Positions 56,739 to 64,000 of a stretch of DNA of 64,000 nucleotides are shown here, piece after piece; within the stretch, counting starts at the first letter, position 1, and each line of letters opens with the position of its first letter. The stretch is taken from positions 24,700-88,699 of the forward strand of contig JAGASK010000033.1 of assembly GCA_017621815.1 (NCBI GenBank). The letters are read 5' to 3'. The DNA comes from Lachnospiraceae bacterium (GTDB lineage: Bacteria; Bacillota; Clostridia; Lachnospirales; Lachnospiraceae). The position numbers and the translations under genes are program-made. The notes under the pieces are model-generated. The model saw only the letters and a program-made list of their open reading frames with translations. It did not search any database and was not told the origin of the DNA.

Positions 56739-57746
56739 TTGAAAACATACCGTACCGACTTAAAAAAAATAATAAAACCCTTACAATACTTACTTCCTGC
56801 CGCTCTTTTTCTGATATTTTTATCAGCCTGCCAAAGCAATCAGGCAAAGGAAACAAGAACAGGCTTTTATCTGAACACCGTAATTTCCGTTACCATTTAC
56901 GGCCGCTCATCTGAGGAGCTGTTTGACGGATGCATGGAACTGGCGGAATATTATGATAATATGTTCAGCCGTACCACCCCCGGCAGCGATATCTGGAACA
57001 TCAATCACAGCAATGGCTCTCCCGTTACCGTACAGGAAGAAACCCTCTCTCTTTTACGCACAGCCCTTTCCTATGCGGAAATGTCGGACGGCCTGGTAGA
57101 CCCCACTATCGGCACGCTTTCCATCTTATGGAATTTCGGTGATGAAAATCAGGGCATTATTCCTTCCGAAACGGAAATTACAGATGCCCTTTCCCACGTT
57201 AACTATAAAAATGTTGTCATCTCCGGAAATCAGGTTACATTAAAGGATGAAAAAGCCTGTCTGGACCTTGGTTTTATTGCAAAGGGCTACATTGCAGACA
57301 GAATGAAAGAATATCTGGTTTCAAAGGGTGTAAAAAATGCCATCATTAATCTGGGCGGCAATGTTTCTGCCATTGGTTCCCGATTAGATGGCACTCCTTA
57401 CAAAGTCGGTGTCCAGAAGCCTTTTGCCGAAACCGGCACATCGGCTCTTATTCTGGAAATAGAGGATAAATCCGTAGTATCCTCCGGAAATTATGAGCGA
57501 TATTTTGAGAAAGACGGCATCCTTTACCACCATATTCTTTCCACCAAAAACGGGTATCCCTCTGACAGCGGTCTTTCGGGTGTTACCATTATTTCCGAAA
57601 AATCAGTGGACGGTGATGCCCTTTCCACACTCTGTTTTCTGCTGGGATATGAAAAAGGAATGGCACTGATTGACAGTCTCGATAATGTAGAAGCCGTATT
57701 TATTACGAATGACGGCACCGTTTACCAAACCTTTGATTCCCCATAA
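56739..57746 (+). CDS. apbE: FAD:protein FMN transferase (ApbE), lipoprotein, TTG start
   Basis: It attaches FMN through a phosphoester bond to Thr or Ser of target proteins such as RnfG and RnfD. The 335-residue protein has a lipoprotein signal with lipobox LSAC (Cys31), then the ApbE core: NTVISVTIYG, DPTIGTLSILWNF, DLGFIAKGYIAD and INLGGNVSAIGS (FAD and Mg sites). Translation starts at TTG (56739), 6 bases after AAGGAG (56727-56732); no ATG is as well placed. It faces the Rnf operon, whose last gene stops at the adjacent base. Confidence 0.95.
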   Translation: MKTYRTDLKKIIKPLQYLLPAALFLIFLSACQSNQAKETRTGFYLNTVISVTIYGRSSEELFDGCMELAEYYDNMFSRTTPGSDIWNINHSNGSPVTVQEETLSLLRTALSYAEMSDGLVDPTIGTLSILWNFGDENQGIIPSETEITDALSHVNYKNVVISGNQVTLKDEKACLDLGFIAKGYIADRMKEYLVSKGVKNAIINLGGNVSAIGSRLDGTPYKVGVQKPFAETGTSALILEIEDKSVVSSGNYERYFEKDGILYHHILSTKNGYPSDSGLSGVTIISEKSVDGDALSTLCFLLGYEKGMALIDSLDNVEAVFITNDGTVYQTFDSP

Positions 57747-58781
57747 CTATGATACGGATACCCTTCCTGCCAGAACTTCCTTATAATCCTGAAGGTTTTT
57801 CAAAAGAAGCGAAGGGGTATCCAGCCCGTAAGGACATTTGCTTTTACATTGATTGCAGTGCAGGCAGTTTTCAATCTGCATCATTTTTTTCTGCACTTCT
57901 TCTGTCAACTGATTAGCTGAAGGAGAACGTCTTAAAAGCAGGGACATTCTGGCACAGTTGTTAATTTCAATTCCTGCCGGACAGGGCATACAATAACCGC
58001 AGCCTCTGCAGAAATCTCCCGCAAGCTCCGTCCTGTCCTTTTCTATCAGCGTTTCCAGCTCTTTTGTCATAACCGGCGGATTCTTAATATAAGAAAGGAA
58101 TTCATCCAGTTCCTTCTCTTTTTGCACTCCCCAGATTGGAAGCACATTATCGTATAAAGCAGCGTGGGCATAAGCTGCAGCTGAATTGGTAATCAGCCCG
58201 CCTGACAATGCCTTCATGGCAATAAAACCCATATCAGCCTTTCTGCATCCTTCTACCAGTTCTTCTTCCTTCTCTGTTGCCAGATAACAGAAGGGGAACT
58301 GAAGGGTTTCATACAAACCGCTTTCTATAGCTTCCTTTGCCACCGCAAGTCTGTGATTGGTAATTCCGATATGACGGATTTTACCCTCTTTTTTGGCCTC
58401 CAAAGCTGCATCATACAATCCGCTTTCATCTCCCGGCCTGGGGCAGAAAGCAGGATTATGAAACTGATAAATATCAATATAATCCGTTTTCAGATTTTCC
58501 AGGCTTTTCTTAAGCTCTTCTTTCATAGCCTCTCCGGTCCGGGCACCGGATTTCGTGGCAATATATATATTCTCCCTGATTCCTTCAAATGCCAGTCCCA
58601 CCTTATGTTCACTGTCACTGTAGGCTCTTGCCGTATCAAAAAAGCGGATTCCACCCTCATATGCTTTGCGGAGCAAATATACAGCCGCTTCATCACTGAT
58701 TCTCTGAATGGGAAGAGCTCCAAACCCGTTTTTATTTACCACAATTTCTGTTTTTCCAAGTCTTACCTGAACCTGATTCAT
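57747..58781 (-). CDS. Aldo/keto reductase with C-terminal 4Fe-4S domain
   Basis: The 344-residue protein has an AKR barrel (about 1-240): FGALPIQRIS, FDTARAYSDSEHKVG with Asp, Tyr and Lys of the catalytic set (the Lys in IATKSG), and DIYQFHN. A ferredoxin-like tail (about 258-330) carries CRGCGYCMPCP and CLHCNQCKSKCP. It is 16 bases after rnfB and likely cotranscribed. AKRs of this kind probably draw electrons from ferredoxin or NAD(P)H; the substrate is unknown. Its position at the end of an Rnf operon makes a ferredoxin-linked reduction worth considering. Confidence 0.9.
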   Translation of the reverse strand: MNQVQVRLGKTEIVVNKNGFGALPIQRISDEAAVYLLRKAYEGGIRFFDTARAYSDSEHKVGLAFEGIRENIYIATKSGARTGEAMKEELKKSLENLKTDYIDIYQFHNPAFCPRPGDESGLYDAALEAKKEGKIRHIGITNHRLAVAKEAIESGLYETLQFPFCYLATEKEEELVEGCRKADMGFIAMKALSGGLITNSAAAYAHAALYDNVLPIWGVQKEKELDEFLSYIKNPPVMTKELETLIEKDRTELAGDFCRGCGYCMPCPAGIEINNCARMSLLLRRSPSANQLTEEVQKKMMQIENCLHCNQCKSKCPYGLDTPSLLLKNLQDYKEVLAGRVSVS

Positions 58782-58796
58782 GTTACTTAACCCTCC

Positions 58797-59597
58797 CTAT
58801 TTATGCTCCACAATAGACTTTCTGGGACATTTTTCCATACATACGCCGCAGCCTTCACATTTGCTGTAATCAATCGTTGCATTAAAGTTTTCCACTGTTA
58901 CCGCTTCTGCAGGACAGTTCTTTTTACAGAGCTGACAGCCGATACAGCTGACAGTACAATCCTTCATGGCAACAGGTCCTTTATCCTCAGAACTGCATGC
59001 CACAGCGTATTTTGCATCATAGGGTATCAGACTGATTAAATGCTTGGGGCATACCTCCACACATTTTCCGCATGCCTTACAGGCTTCCTTATCTACCTTG
59101 GCCACTCCGTTTTCCACATGAATGGCATCAAAAGGACAAACCTGCACGCAGGTACCGTACCCAAGACATCCGTAATTGCAGCTTTTCGCGCCGCCATTCG
59201 GTACAAAGGCCAGCATACGGCAGTCTTCAATTCCATGATAATCATAATCAAGTGTAATTTTGTCACAATCTCCCTGACACTGCACAAAAGCCGTCATCCG
59301 AACGGATTCTTCCGCTTCCACTCCCATAATTTCAGCAATTTTCTTTCCCACAGGTTCTCCGCCTACAGGACAGGCATTTACCGGAGCGTCTCCCTTTGCA
59401 ATCGCTGCTGCAAGACCGCTGCAGCCGGGATAACCGCAGCCGCCGCAGTTATTGCCGGGCAGTGCAGTAAGAACCGCTTCTTCCTTTTCATCCACTTCCA
59501 CTTTAAATTTGATTGCTGCAATTCCTAAGAATACGCCTACAAACAGGCCAACGCCGCCTACCGCGGCAACCGCTGATAATACTCCTGCTATATCCAC
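58797..59597 (-). CDS. rnfB: Rnf complex subunit B (ferredoxin-type)
   Basis: The 266-residue protein has an N-terminal membrane helix (about 5-28) and a 4Fe-4S domain with CGGCGYPGCSG and ACP (about 50-80). Further clusters follow, in CNYGCLGYGTCVQVCP, CKACGKCVEVCP, CIGCQLCKKNCP and CEGCGVCMEKCP. RnfB is the expected entry site for electrons from reduced ferredoxin. It is the last Rnf gene in the rnfCDGEAB order, followed by the AKR gene. Confidence 0.97.
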   Translation of the reverse strand: MDIAGVLSAVAAVGGVGLFVGVFLGIAAIKFKVEVDEKEEAVLTALPGNNCGGCGYPGCSGLAAAIAKGDAPVNACPVGGEPVGKKIAEIMGVEAEESVRMTAFVQCQGDCDKITLDYDYHGIEDCRMLAFVPNGGAKSCNYGCLGYGTCVQVCPFDAIHVENGVAKVDKEACKACGKCVEVCPKHLISLIPYDAKYAVACSSEDKGPVAMKDCTVSCIGCQLCKKNCPAEAVTVENFNATIDYSKCEGCGVCMEKCPRKSIVEHK

Positions 59598-59608
59598 GTC
59601 CGCACCTC

Positions 59609-60187
59609 CTATAACAGTCCCGAAAATCCGCAGAAAGCAATTGCCATAAGTCCTGCCGTAATCAGCACGATAGGCATTCCTTTAAAGGATTCGGGAATAT
59701 CATTGTATTCCATTTTTTCTCTGATACCTGCCAGAATCACAATGGAAATCGTAAAACCTGCCGCTGTGGCAAACCCGTTTACTATTCCCTGAAGAATACC
59801 GTAATTCTTCTGTACATTGGTAAGAGCAACTCCCAGCACAGCGCAGTTGGTAGTAATCAGGGGAAGATAAACTCCGAGAGCCTGATACAAAGATTTCATA
59901 AATTTCTTTAAAAACATTTCCACAAACTGTACCAGCGCTGCAATTACCAGAATAAATACAATTGTCTGCAGATAAGTCAAATCAAGGGGCGTCAGAATGA
60001 ACTTATAAATAGCGCCTGCTACTGCAGAAGCCAGGGTAATAACAAAAATAACCGCAGTCCCCATTCCTGCCGCCGTATTAATCTTTTTTGACACTCCCAA
60101 AAAGGGGCATAAACCCAGAAACTGGCTGAGTACTACATTGCTCACCAAAGAGGATGAAATCAAAATAATCAATAATTCTTTAATCAT
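59609..60187 (-). CDS. rnfA: Rnf complex subunit A
   Basis: The 192-residue protein has six membrane helices and belongs to the NqrE/RnfA family. SQFLGLCPFLGVSKK and TTNCAVLGVAL are the paired Cys motifs that hold an intramembrane Fe-S cluster in this family. Its start overlaps the rnfE stop by 8 bases. Confidence 0.97.
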   Translation of the reverse strand: MIKELLIILISSSLVSNVVLSQFLGLCPFLGVSKKINTAAGMGTAVIFVITLASAVAGAIYKFILTPLDLTYLQTIVFILVIAALVQFVEMFLKKFMKSLYQALGVYLPLITTNCAVLGVALTNVQKNYGILQGIVNGFATAAGFTISIVILAGIREKMEYNDIPESFKGMPIVLITAGLMAIAFCGFSGLL

Positions 60188-60962
60188 TGCTTCCTTCCTC
60201 CTTTCCTTCTACTGCCTTATTCTCTTCCTCATCTGTAATCTCTTCTATTTCAAGATCATCCGCCTTGCTTTCAAAAAAACGGCTGCTGCATCCGCTATCC
60301 TTACAATTCATGCAGTCGCTTCCGCAGCCTGACTGTATCTTTGACATATCTTTTCCTTTTTTCTCTCCTGCCCTTTTTACCTTATTCTGGATTGCGGTAA
60401 GAGCTGCAAGTACAAAGAATGCTCCCGGTGCCAGCACAAAAATACTGCAGGGTACATAGCTTTCGGGCATCACGCCATATCCGAATAATTCGCCCGCTCC
60501 GATTAATTCCCTGACAGCGCCGATTATGGTAAGGGCCACGGTAAACCCAAGCCCCATGCCTATTCCGTCAAAAAGAGAAGAAATTACGCCGTTTTTGGAT
60601 GCATATGCCTCCGCACGGCCAAGGATAATACAGTTCACAACAATAAGAGGAATATACAACCCTAATGCGTCATACAAAAATGGAATAAATGCCTTCAGCA
60701 AAAGCTCCACCACTGTAACAAAAGAAGCAATTACTACGATAAATGCCGGAATCCTTACCTTATCAGGTATGATTTTCCTCAGCATGGATATGAACATATT
60801 GCTGAGCGCAAGCACCGCCATGGTTGTTAATCCCATTCCCAGACCGTTAATGGCTGATGTGGTAACTGCCAGTGTAGGACACATACCAAGTGTCAGTACA
60901 AAGGTAGGGTTCTCAGTAATTATACCGTTTTTTAAACGTTCAACCGCACTGCCCTGTTTCAT
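60180..60962 (-). CDS. rnfE: Rnf complex subunit E with Cys-rich C-terminal extension
   Basis: The 260-residue NqrD/RnfE-family protein has six membrane helices and the Cys motifs in TLGMCPTLAV and IVVNCIILGRAEA. The usual length is about 200-215 residues. Here a cytoplasmic tail of about 50 residues adds GCGSDCMNCKDSGC, with four Cys, and then a Glu/Asp-rich end. The tail could bind a metal or Fe-S cluster, or interact with RnfB. It overlaps rnfG upstream by 4 bases and rnfA downstream by 8 bases. Confidence 0.95.
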   Translation of the reverse strand: MKQGSAVERLKNGIITENPTFVLTLGMCPTLAVTTSAINGLGMGLTTMAVLALSNMFISMLRKIIPDKVRIPAFIVVIASFVTVVELLLKAFIPFLYDALGLYIPLIVVNCIILGRAEAYASKNGVISSLFDGIGMGLGFTVALTIIGAVRELIGAGELFGYGVMPESYVPCSIFVLAPGAFFVLAALTAIQNKVKRAGEKKGKDMSKIQSGCGSDCMNCKDSGCSSRFFESKADDLEIEEITDEEENKAVEGKEEGSND

Positions 60963-61561
60963 TGTGCACTACCTCCTAACTGTGTCTGGAAAATATAAAG
61001 TCCGCCGTTTACTGCCGTAGTAACCGCATTGGTAGTAATAGTCGCACCGCTGATGGCATCAATCTGACTATCCATTGCGGCACCGGATTTTGTATAAGTA
61101 AAATTAGACACATTTTTATTTTCAAACTGCGGCTTCAGTACCGATTCCGCCTTCATGCCAAGTCCTGCAGTTTCCGAAATGCTGAGTATGGAAATTCCAT
61201 TCAGAGTTCCGTCATTTTGAATTCCCATGGTAAAGGTAATATCTCCGCCATATCCTTCATGACTGGTCATTGTAAGCACGTAGCCCAGCACATTACCGGA
61301 AGCATCCTTAGCTGCCAGTGCATTATCCATATCCACTCCTGAATATTCTTCCGACCAGACACTGTCCGATTCCGGCATGGCAAGCTCCAGTTTATCAAAG
61401 GAAACTGCTCCCGGAAAAACTTCCGCATAGGCTTCATTGGCAGCCTTTTCTTCCGCCAGCGCAATGGGCTCCTTGGTAATCTGATAAACAAAACCCAGAA
61501 TCAGCCCTGCCGCTACTGTAATAATAAAAAGCACTGCTGCATCTTTTATCATATTTTTCAT
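60959..61561 (-). CDS. rnfG: Rnf complex subunit G (covalent FMN)
   Basis: The 200-residue protein has an N-terminal membrane helix (about 8-26) and an FMN-binding domain. The attachment motif SGATIT (171-176) has Thr176 as the expected flavinylated residue, and SISETAGLGMKAE precedes it. It overlaps rnfD and rnfE by 4 bases each, so all are translationally coupled. Confidence 0.96.
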   Translation of the reverse strand: MKNMIKDAAVLFIITVAAGLILGFVYQITKEPIALAEEKAANEAYAEVFPGAVSFDKLELAMPESDSVWSEEYSGVDMDNALAAKDASGNVLGYVLTMTSHEGYGGDITFTMGIQNDGTLNGISILSISETAGLGMKAESVLKPQFENKNVSNFTYTKSGAAMDSQIDAISGATITTNAVTTAVNGGLYIFQTQLGGSAQ

Positions 61562-62490
61562 GACTTTTCCCCTCCTTCTCCAAAGGCTTTGGGAAGCGTA
61601 ATCTTCTCAATTAACGGTACCAGCAGGTTGCCGATAATAATCGCATAGGATACCCCTTCAGCGGAAGGTCCGAAAATTCTGAAGATTCCTGTTAAAATTC
61701 CAAGGAATATTCCGTAAAGATACTGTCCTTTTTTGGTAATAGGCCTTGTAACATAATCCGTTGCCATAAAGAAGGCTCCCAGCATCAGACCGCCGCCTGC
61801 AAGATGGGCGCTGATAAAAGCAGGGTCAAGACCATGTCCGCCGAACAAAATAATAAAAATAATAAAACTGATTATGTAGCTTCCGGGAATTCTAAGGTCA
61901 ATAATCCCCAAAAGAATCAGAAAGCAGGCTCCGATTACAATAGCTATCATGGAGGTTTCACCAATGGTACCTGCCGTACGTCCGATAACCATGTCAAGAA
62001 TGTTTACACTCTCCCCCGACTTTAAGACGGCAAGAGGCGTTGCTCCCGTATAGGTGTCGGTTTCAAAATTACACATAATAGATGTATAAGAAATCAACAG
62101 AAAGCATCTTGCCCCCAGCGCCGGGTTCATAAAATTCTGTCCCAGACCGCCGAAAAGCATTTTCACTACAAGAATAGCAAAAACGCCGCCGATTACGGCA
62201 ACCCACCAGGGTGCTGTGGAAGGCAGGTTAAGAGCCAGCAAAAGCCCTGTCACTACTGCTGAAAAATCACCTATGGTAATCGGTTTATGCATAGCCTTTT
62301 CATAAAGATATTCCGTCAGCACCGTAGATGCTATGGTTACTAACATTAAAATCAGTGCATCCAGCCCAAAATTATAAATGCCAAAGCCTGCTGCAGGAAG
62401 CAGCGCAATCACCACAGCAAGCATAATATTGCTTGTAGTTACCCTGGATCTGATATGGGGATTGGATGACACTTTCATCAAATCGCTCAT
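61558..62490 (-). CDS. rnfD: Rnf complex subunit D
   Basis: The 310-residue polytopic protein (NqrB/RnfD family) has about nine helices. The flavinylation motif TGAT (148-151) suggests FMN on Thr151, a target for ApbE. GGLGQNFMNPAL is the family signature. It probably carries the ion path together with A and E. The ribosome binding site AGGAGG is a few bases before the ATG. Confidence 0.96.
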   Translation of the reverse strand: MSDLMKVSSNPHIRSRVTTSNIMLAVVIALLPAAGFGIYNFGLDALILMLVTIASTVLTEYLYEKAMHKPITIGDFSAVVTGLLLALNLPSTAPWWVAVIGGVFAILVVKMLFGGLGQNFMNPALGARCFLLISYTSIMCNFETDTYTGATPLAVLKSGESVNILDMVIGRTAGTIGETSMIAIVIGACFLILLGIIDLRIPGSYIISFIIFIILFGGHGLDPAFISAHLAGGGLMLGAFFMATDYVTRPITKKGQYLYGIFLGILTGIFRIFGPSAEGVSYAIIIGNLLVPLIEKITLPKAFGEGGEKS

Positions 62491-62502
62491 TATTATTTCC
62501 TC

Positions 62503-63822
62503 CTACTTTTTCTTTCTCTTTGCAAGCTGTATCTTACGCATGGACTTAATCACCTGGGTAAGAGGGCGCTTGGCAGGACAGACAAAGCTGCAGCAGCCGC
62601 ATTCACAGCATTCCATACCATTGTTTTTAAGAAATGCTTCTTCATCATAATGCTCTGCATAATCAGCAAGTTTCCTGGGTACTACCCTGCCCGGACACAC
62701 TTCCACACACTTGCCGCAGTTAATGCACGGACCGGGCTCCATGGCAGAAACATCATCCTTAGTCAGGCAAAGAAGCGCCGAGGAGGTTTTGGTAGCGGGA
62801 ACATCAAGATCAAAAATACCGAATCCCATCATAGGACCGCCGGATACTATCTTTACCGGCTCCTCTTTAAAGCCGCCCGCTTCTTCTATTAATTCATGAT
62901 AATTCGTTCCGATTCTTACTTTAAAATTACAAGGGTCCGCTACCGCATCGCCTGTTACCGTTACAATCCGGTACATTAACGGCCTGCCCTCTATCACTGC
63001 ATTATGTATGGCAATTACCGTATCCACGTTATTTACCACACAGCCCACATCCGCAGGAAGTTTTGCGGAACTGATGGCACGTCCCGTTGTGGCATAAATA
63101 AGCTGACGTTCGGAGCCCTGGGGATACTTTGTTTTTAATGCTTTTACCGTAATTTTCGTTTCATCCCTGGTAAGCTTCTTCAGCAGTTCAATGCAGTCAG
63201 GTTTATTATCTTCCACTGCCAGTATTCCCCTTGCATTGTCAAACAAACTTAAAGAAACTTTCAGTCCGCTGATAAGCTTTTCAGGTTCTTCCAGCATCTT
63301 TCTGTAATCGGAAGTTAAATAAGGCTCACACTCCGCACAGTTTACGATTACATAATCTATCTTCTCAGGCTCTTTGGGAGAAAGCTTGATAAAAGTCGGA
63401 AATCCGGCTCCTCCCATGCCTACAATTCCTGCTTCTTTAATAATATTGATTTTGTCTTCTCTGGAAAGCGTCTCAAAAGGCTCCGGATCCGGCCAGTCGA
63501 TTTCCTCATATAAACCGTCATTTTCAATTACAATACTCATTACATTGTCGCCTGTTACCACGCGCCTTGGCTCCACCGCTTTTACCGTTCCCGAAACAGT
63601 TGCATAAATCGGTGCGGAAACAAAACCTGTTGCTTCTGCTATTTTCTGCCCTGTAAGTACCTTATCGCCTTTTTTGACAATGGGGGTGGCGGGTGCACCA
63701 ATATGCTGGGACAGGGGATAAATCAAATCACCTTTCGGAAAGACCTCCCGAATAGGCTTATCTTTTGATAAATCCTTGCCGTCATAAGGGTGAATACCTC
63801 CCACAAATGTTAACCTTGCCAT
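62503..63822 (-). CDS. rnfC: Rnf complex subunit C (NADH site, Fe-S)
   Basis: The 439-residue soluble subunit has an FMN/NAD region with GIVGMGGAGFPTFIKL, NCAECEPYLTSD, a SLBB-like domain and two 4Fe-4S motifs (CINCGKCVEVCP and CECGCCSFVCPAKRP). It is the expected site of NAD+ reduction. It is first in the operon. Confidence 0.97.
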   Translation of the reverse strand: MARLTFVGGIHPYDGKDLSKDKPIREVFPKGDLIYPLSQHIGAPATPIVKKGDKVLTGQKIAEATGFVSAPIYATVSGTVKAVEPRRVVTGDNVMSIVIENDGLYEEIDWPDPEPFETLSREDKINIIKEAGIVGMGGAGFPTFIKLSPKEPEKIDYVIVNCAECEPYLTSDYRKMLEEPEKLISGLKVSLSLFDNARGILAVEDNKPDCIELLKKLTRDETKITVKALKTKYPQGSERQLIYATTGRAISSAKLPADVGCVVNNVDTVIAIHNAVIEGRPLMYRIVTVTGDAVADPCNFKVRIGTNYHELIEEAGGFKEEPVKIVSGGPMMGFGIFDLDVPATKTSSALLCLTKDDVSAMEPGPCINCGKCVEVCPGRVVPRKLADYAEHYDEEAFLKNNGMECCECGCCSFVCPAKRPLTQVIKSMRKIQLAKRKKK

Positions 63823-63886
63823 TGACTACCCTTCTTTCCGTATTTTATAATTTCGTTATTGATAAAAATACTCTCTTATTCTTATA

Positions 63887-63915
63887 AATATACTATTTTT
63901 TTGTCAGATTTACAA
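63887..63915 (-). promoter_or_regulatory. Promoter of the Rnf operon
   Basis: On the minus strand, TTGTAA (63910-63915), 17 bases, then TATATT (63887-63892), about 65 bases before rnfC. The inverted repeat GTCAG-N9-CTGAC (63903-63921) overlaps the -35 box. No Rex-type TTGTnA/TnACAA site is visible. Confidence 0.7.
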
Positions 63916-64000
63916 CCTGACTTTTACAATTCAGCCATACAGAAATGTAACGACTTTTTTGTCGAAAATACTACAGTAATTTTAAAAAGTATGCTACACT

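Noticed and set aside
1-64000. CRISPR arrays, tRNA, rRNA, insertion sequences or prophage
   Set aside because: I saw no regularly spaced repeats, cloverleaf, rRNA segments, transposase or integrase genes.

Overview
The window looks like chromosome of a low-to-moderate GC Gram-positive anaerobe of the class Clostridia, most likely family Lachnospiraceae. The evidence is a clostridial-order Rnf operon (rnfCDGEAB), a Re-citrate-synthase-like enzyme together with a Si-type citrate synthase, ATP-dependent PEP carboxykinase, Rex, a pheST T-box leader, sporulation-linked families (SpoIIIE/FtsK, TepA, SpoID/LytB-type SpoIID, SleB) and BspA-type surface proteins with a class B sortase. AAGGAG-type ribosome binding sites and TTGACA-17-TATAAT-type promoters are easy to find. 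I see no rRNA, tRNA, CRISPR array, insertion sequence or prophage. The assignment to family is inference; no marker gene fixes genus or species.

Layout. 1-1.4 kb: the start of a SpoIIIE/FtsK translocase preceded by a TepA-like ClpP-fold protease. 1.4-4.9 kb: operon of a CNNM/CBS membrane protein, YebC and a polytopic membrane protein. 4.9-9.5 kb: rex operon (rex, coiled-coil protein, nnr, alr, orphan mazF). 9.6-11.5 kb: a divergent ABC-F ATPase. 11.6-15.0 kb: Re-citrate synthase-like enzyme, GntR regulator and isocitrate dehydrogenase, with an operator-like palindrome over the promoter. 15.1-26.2 kb: class B sortase, two very large leucine-rich-repeat surface proteins sharing one C-terminal anchor module, and a subtilisin-like protease. 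26.3-27.7 kb: a tiny Cys/Gly-rich membrane protein and a pair of unknown genes. 27.8-32.5 kb: leuS and an EF-G paralogue. 32.7-37.4 kb: tyrA, a fucokinase/GDP-fucose pyrophosphorylase fusion and a VanZ protein. 37.4-43.8 kb: pheS, pheT, an M18 aminopeptidase and queA behind a T-box. 43.8-47.3 kb: YihY, a long SpoIID-like protein and 6S RNA. 47.4-50.9 kb: pckA and gltA, divergent. 50.9-57.7 kb: a two-GGDEF response regulator, thrC, a SleB-type hydrolase, an AP2-HNH-AP2 protein, a GH25-like protein and apbE. 57.7-64 kb: the Rnf operon with a ferredoxin-tailed aldo/keto reductase at its end.

How the genes fit together. Redox and central carbon dominate: Rnf couples reduced ferredoxin to NAD+ reduction and ion pumping, ApbE can attach FMN to RnfG and RnfD, Rex senses NADH/NAD+, and the citrate synthases plus Icd supply 2-oxoglutarate and hence glutamate, while PckA links oxaloacetate and PEP. 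The surface cluster (sortase plus two candidate substrates) is the main accessory locus. The most unusual items are the shared sorting module of that cluster, a probably domesticated AP2-HNH-AP2 homing-endonuclease relative, a 15-cysteine mini-protein, and several regulatory DNA or RNA structures (GntR palindrome, pckA 3' alternative hairpins, and a hairpin that contains a ribosome binding site).
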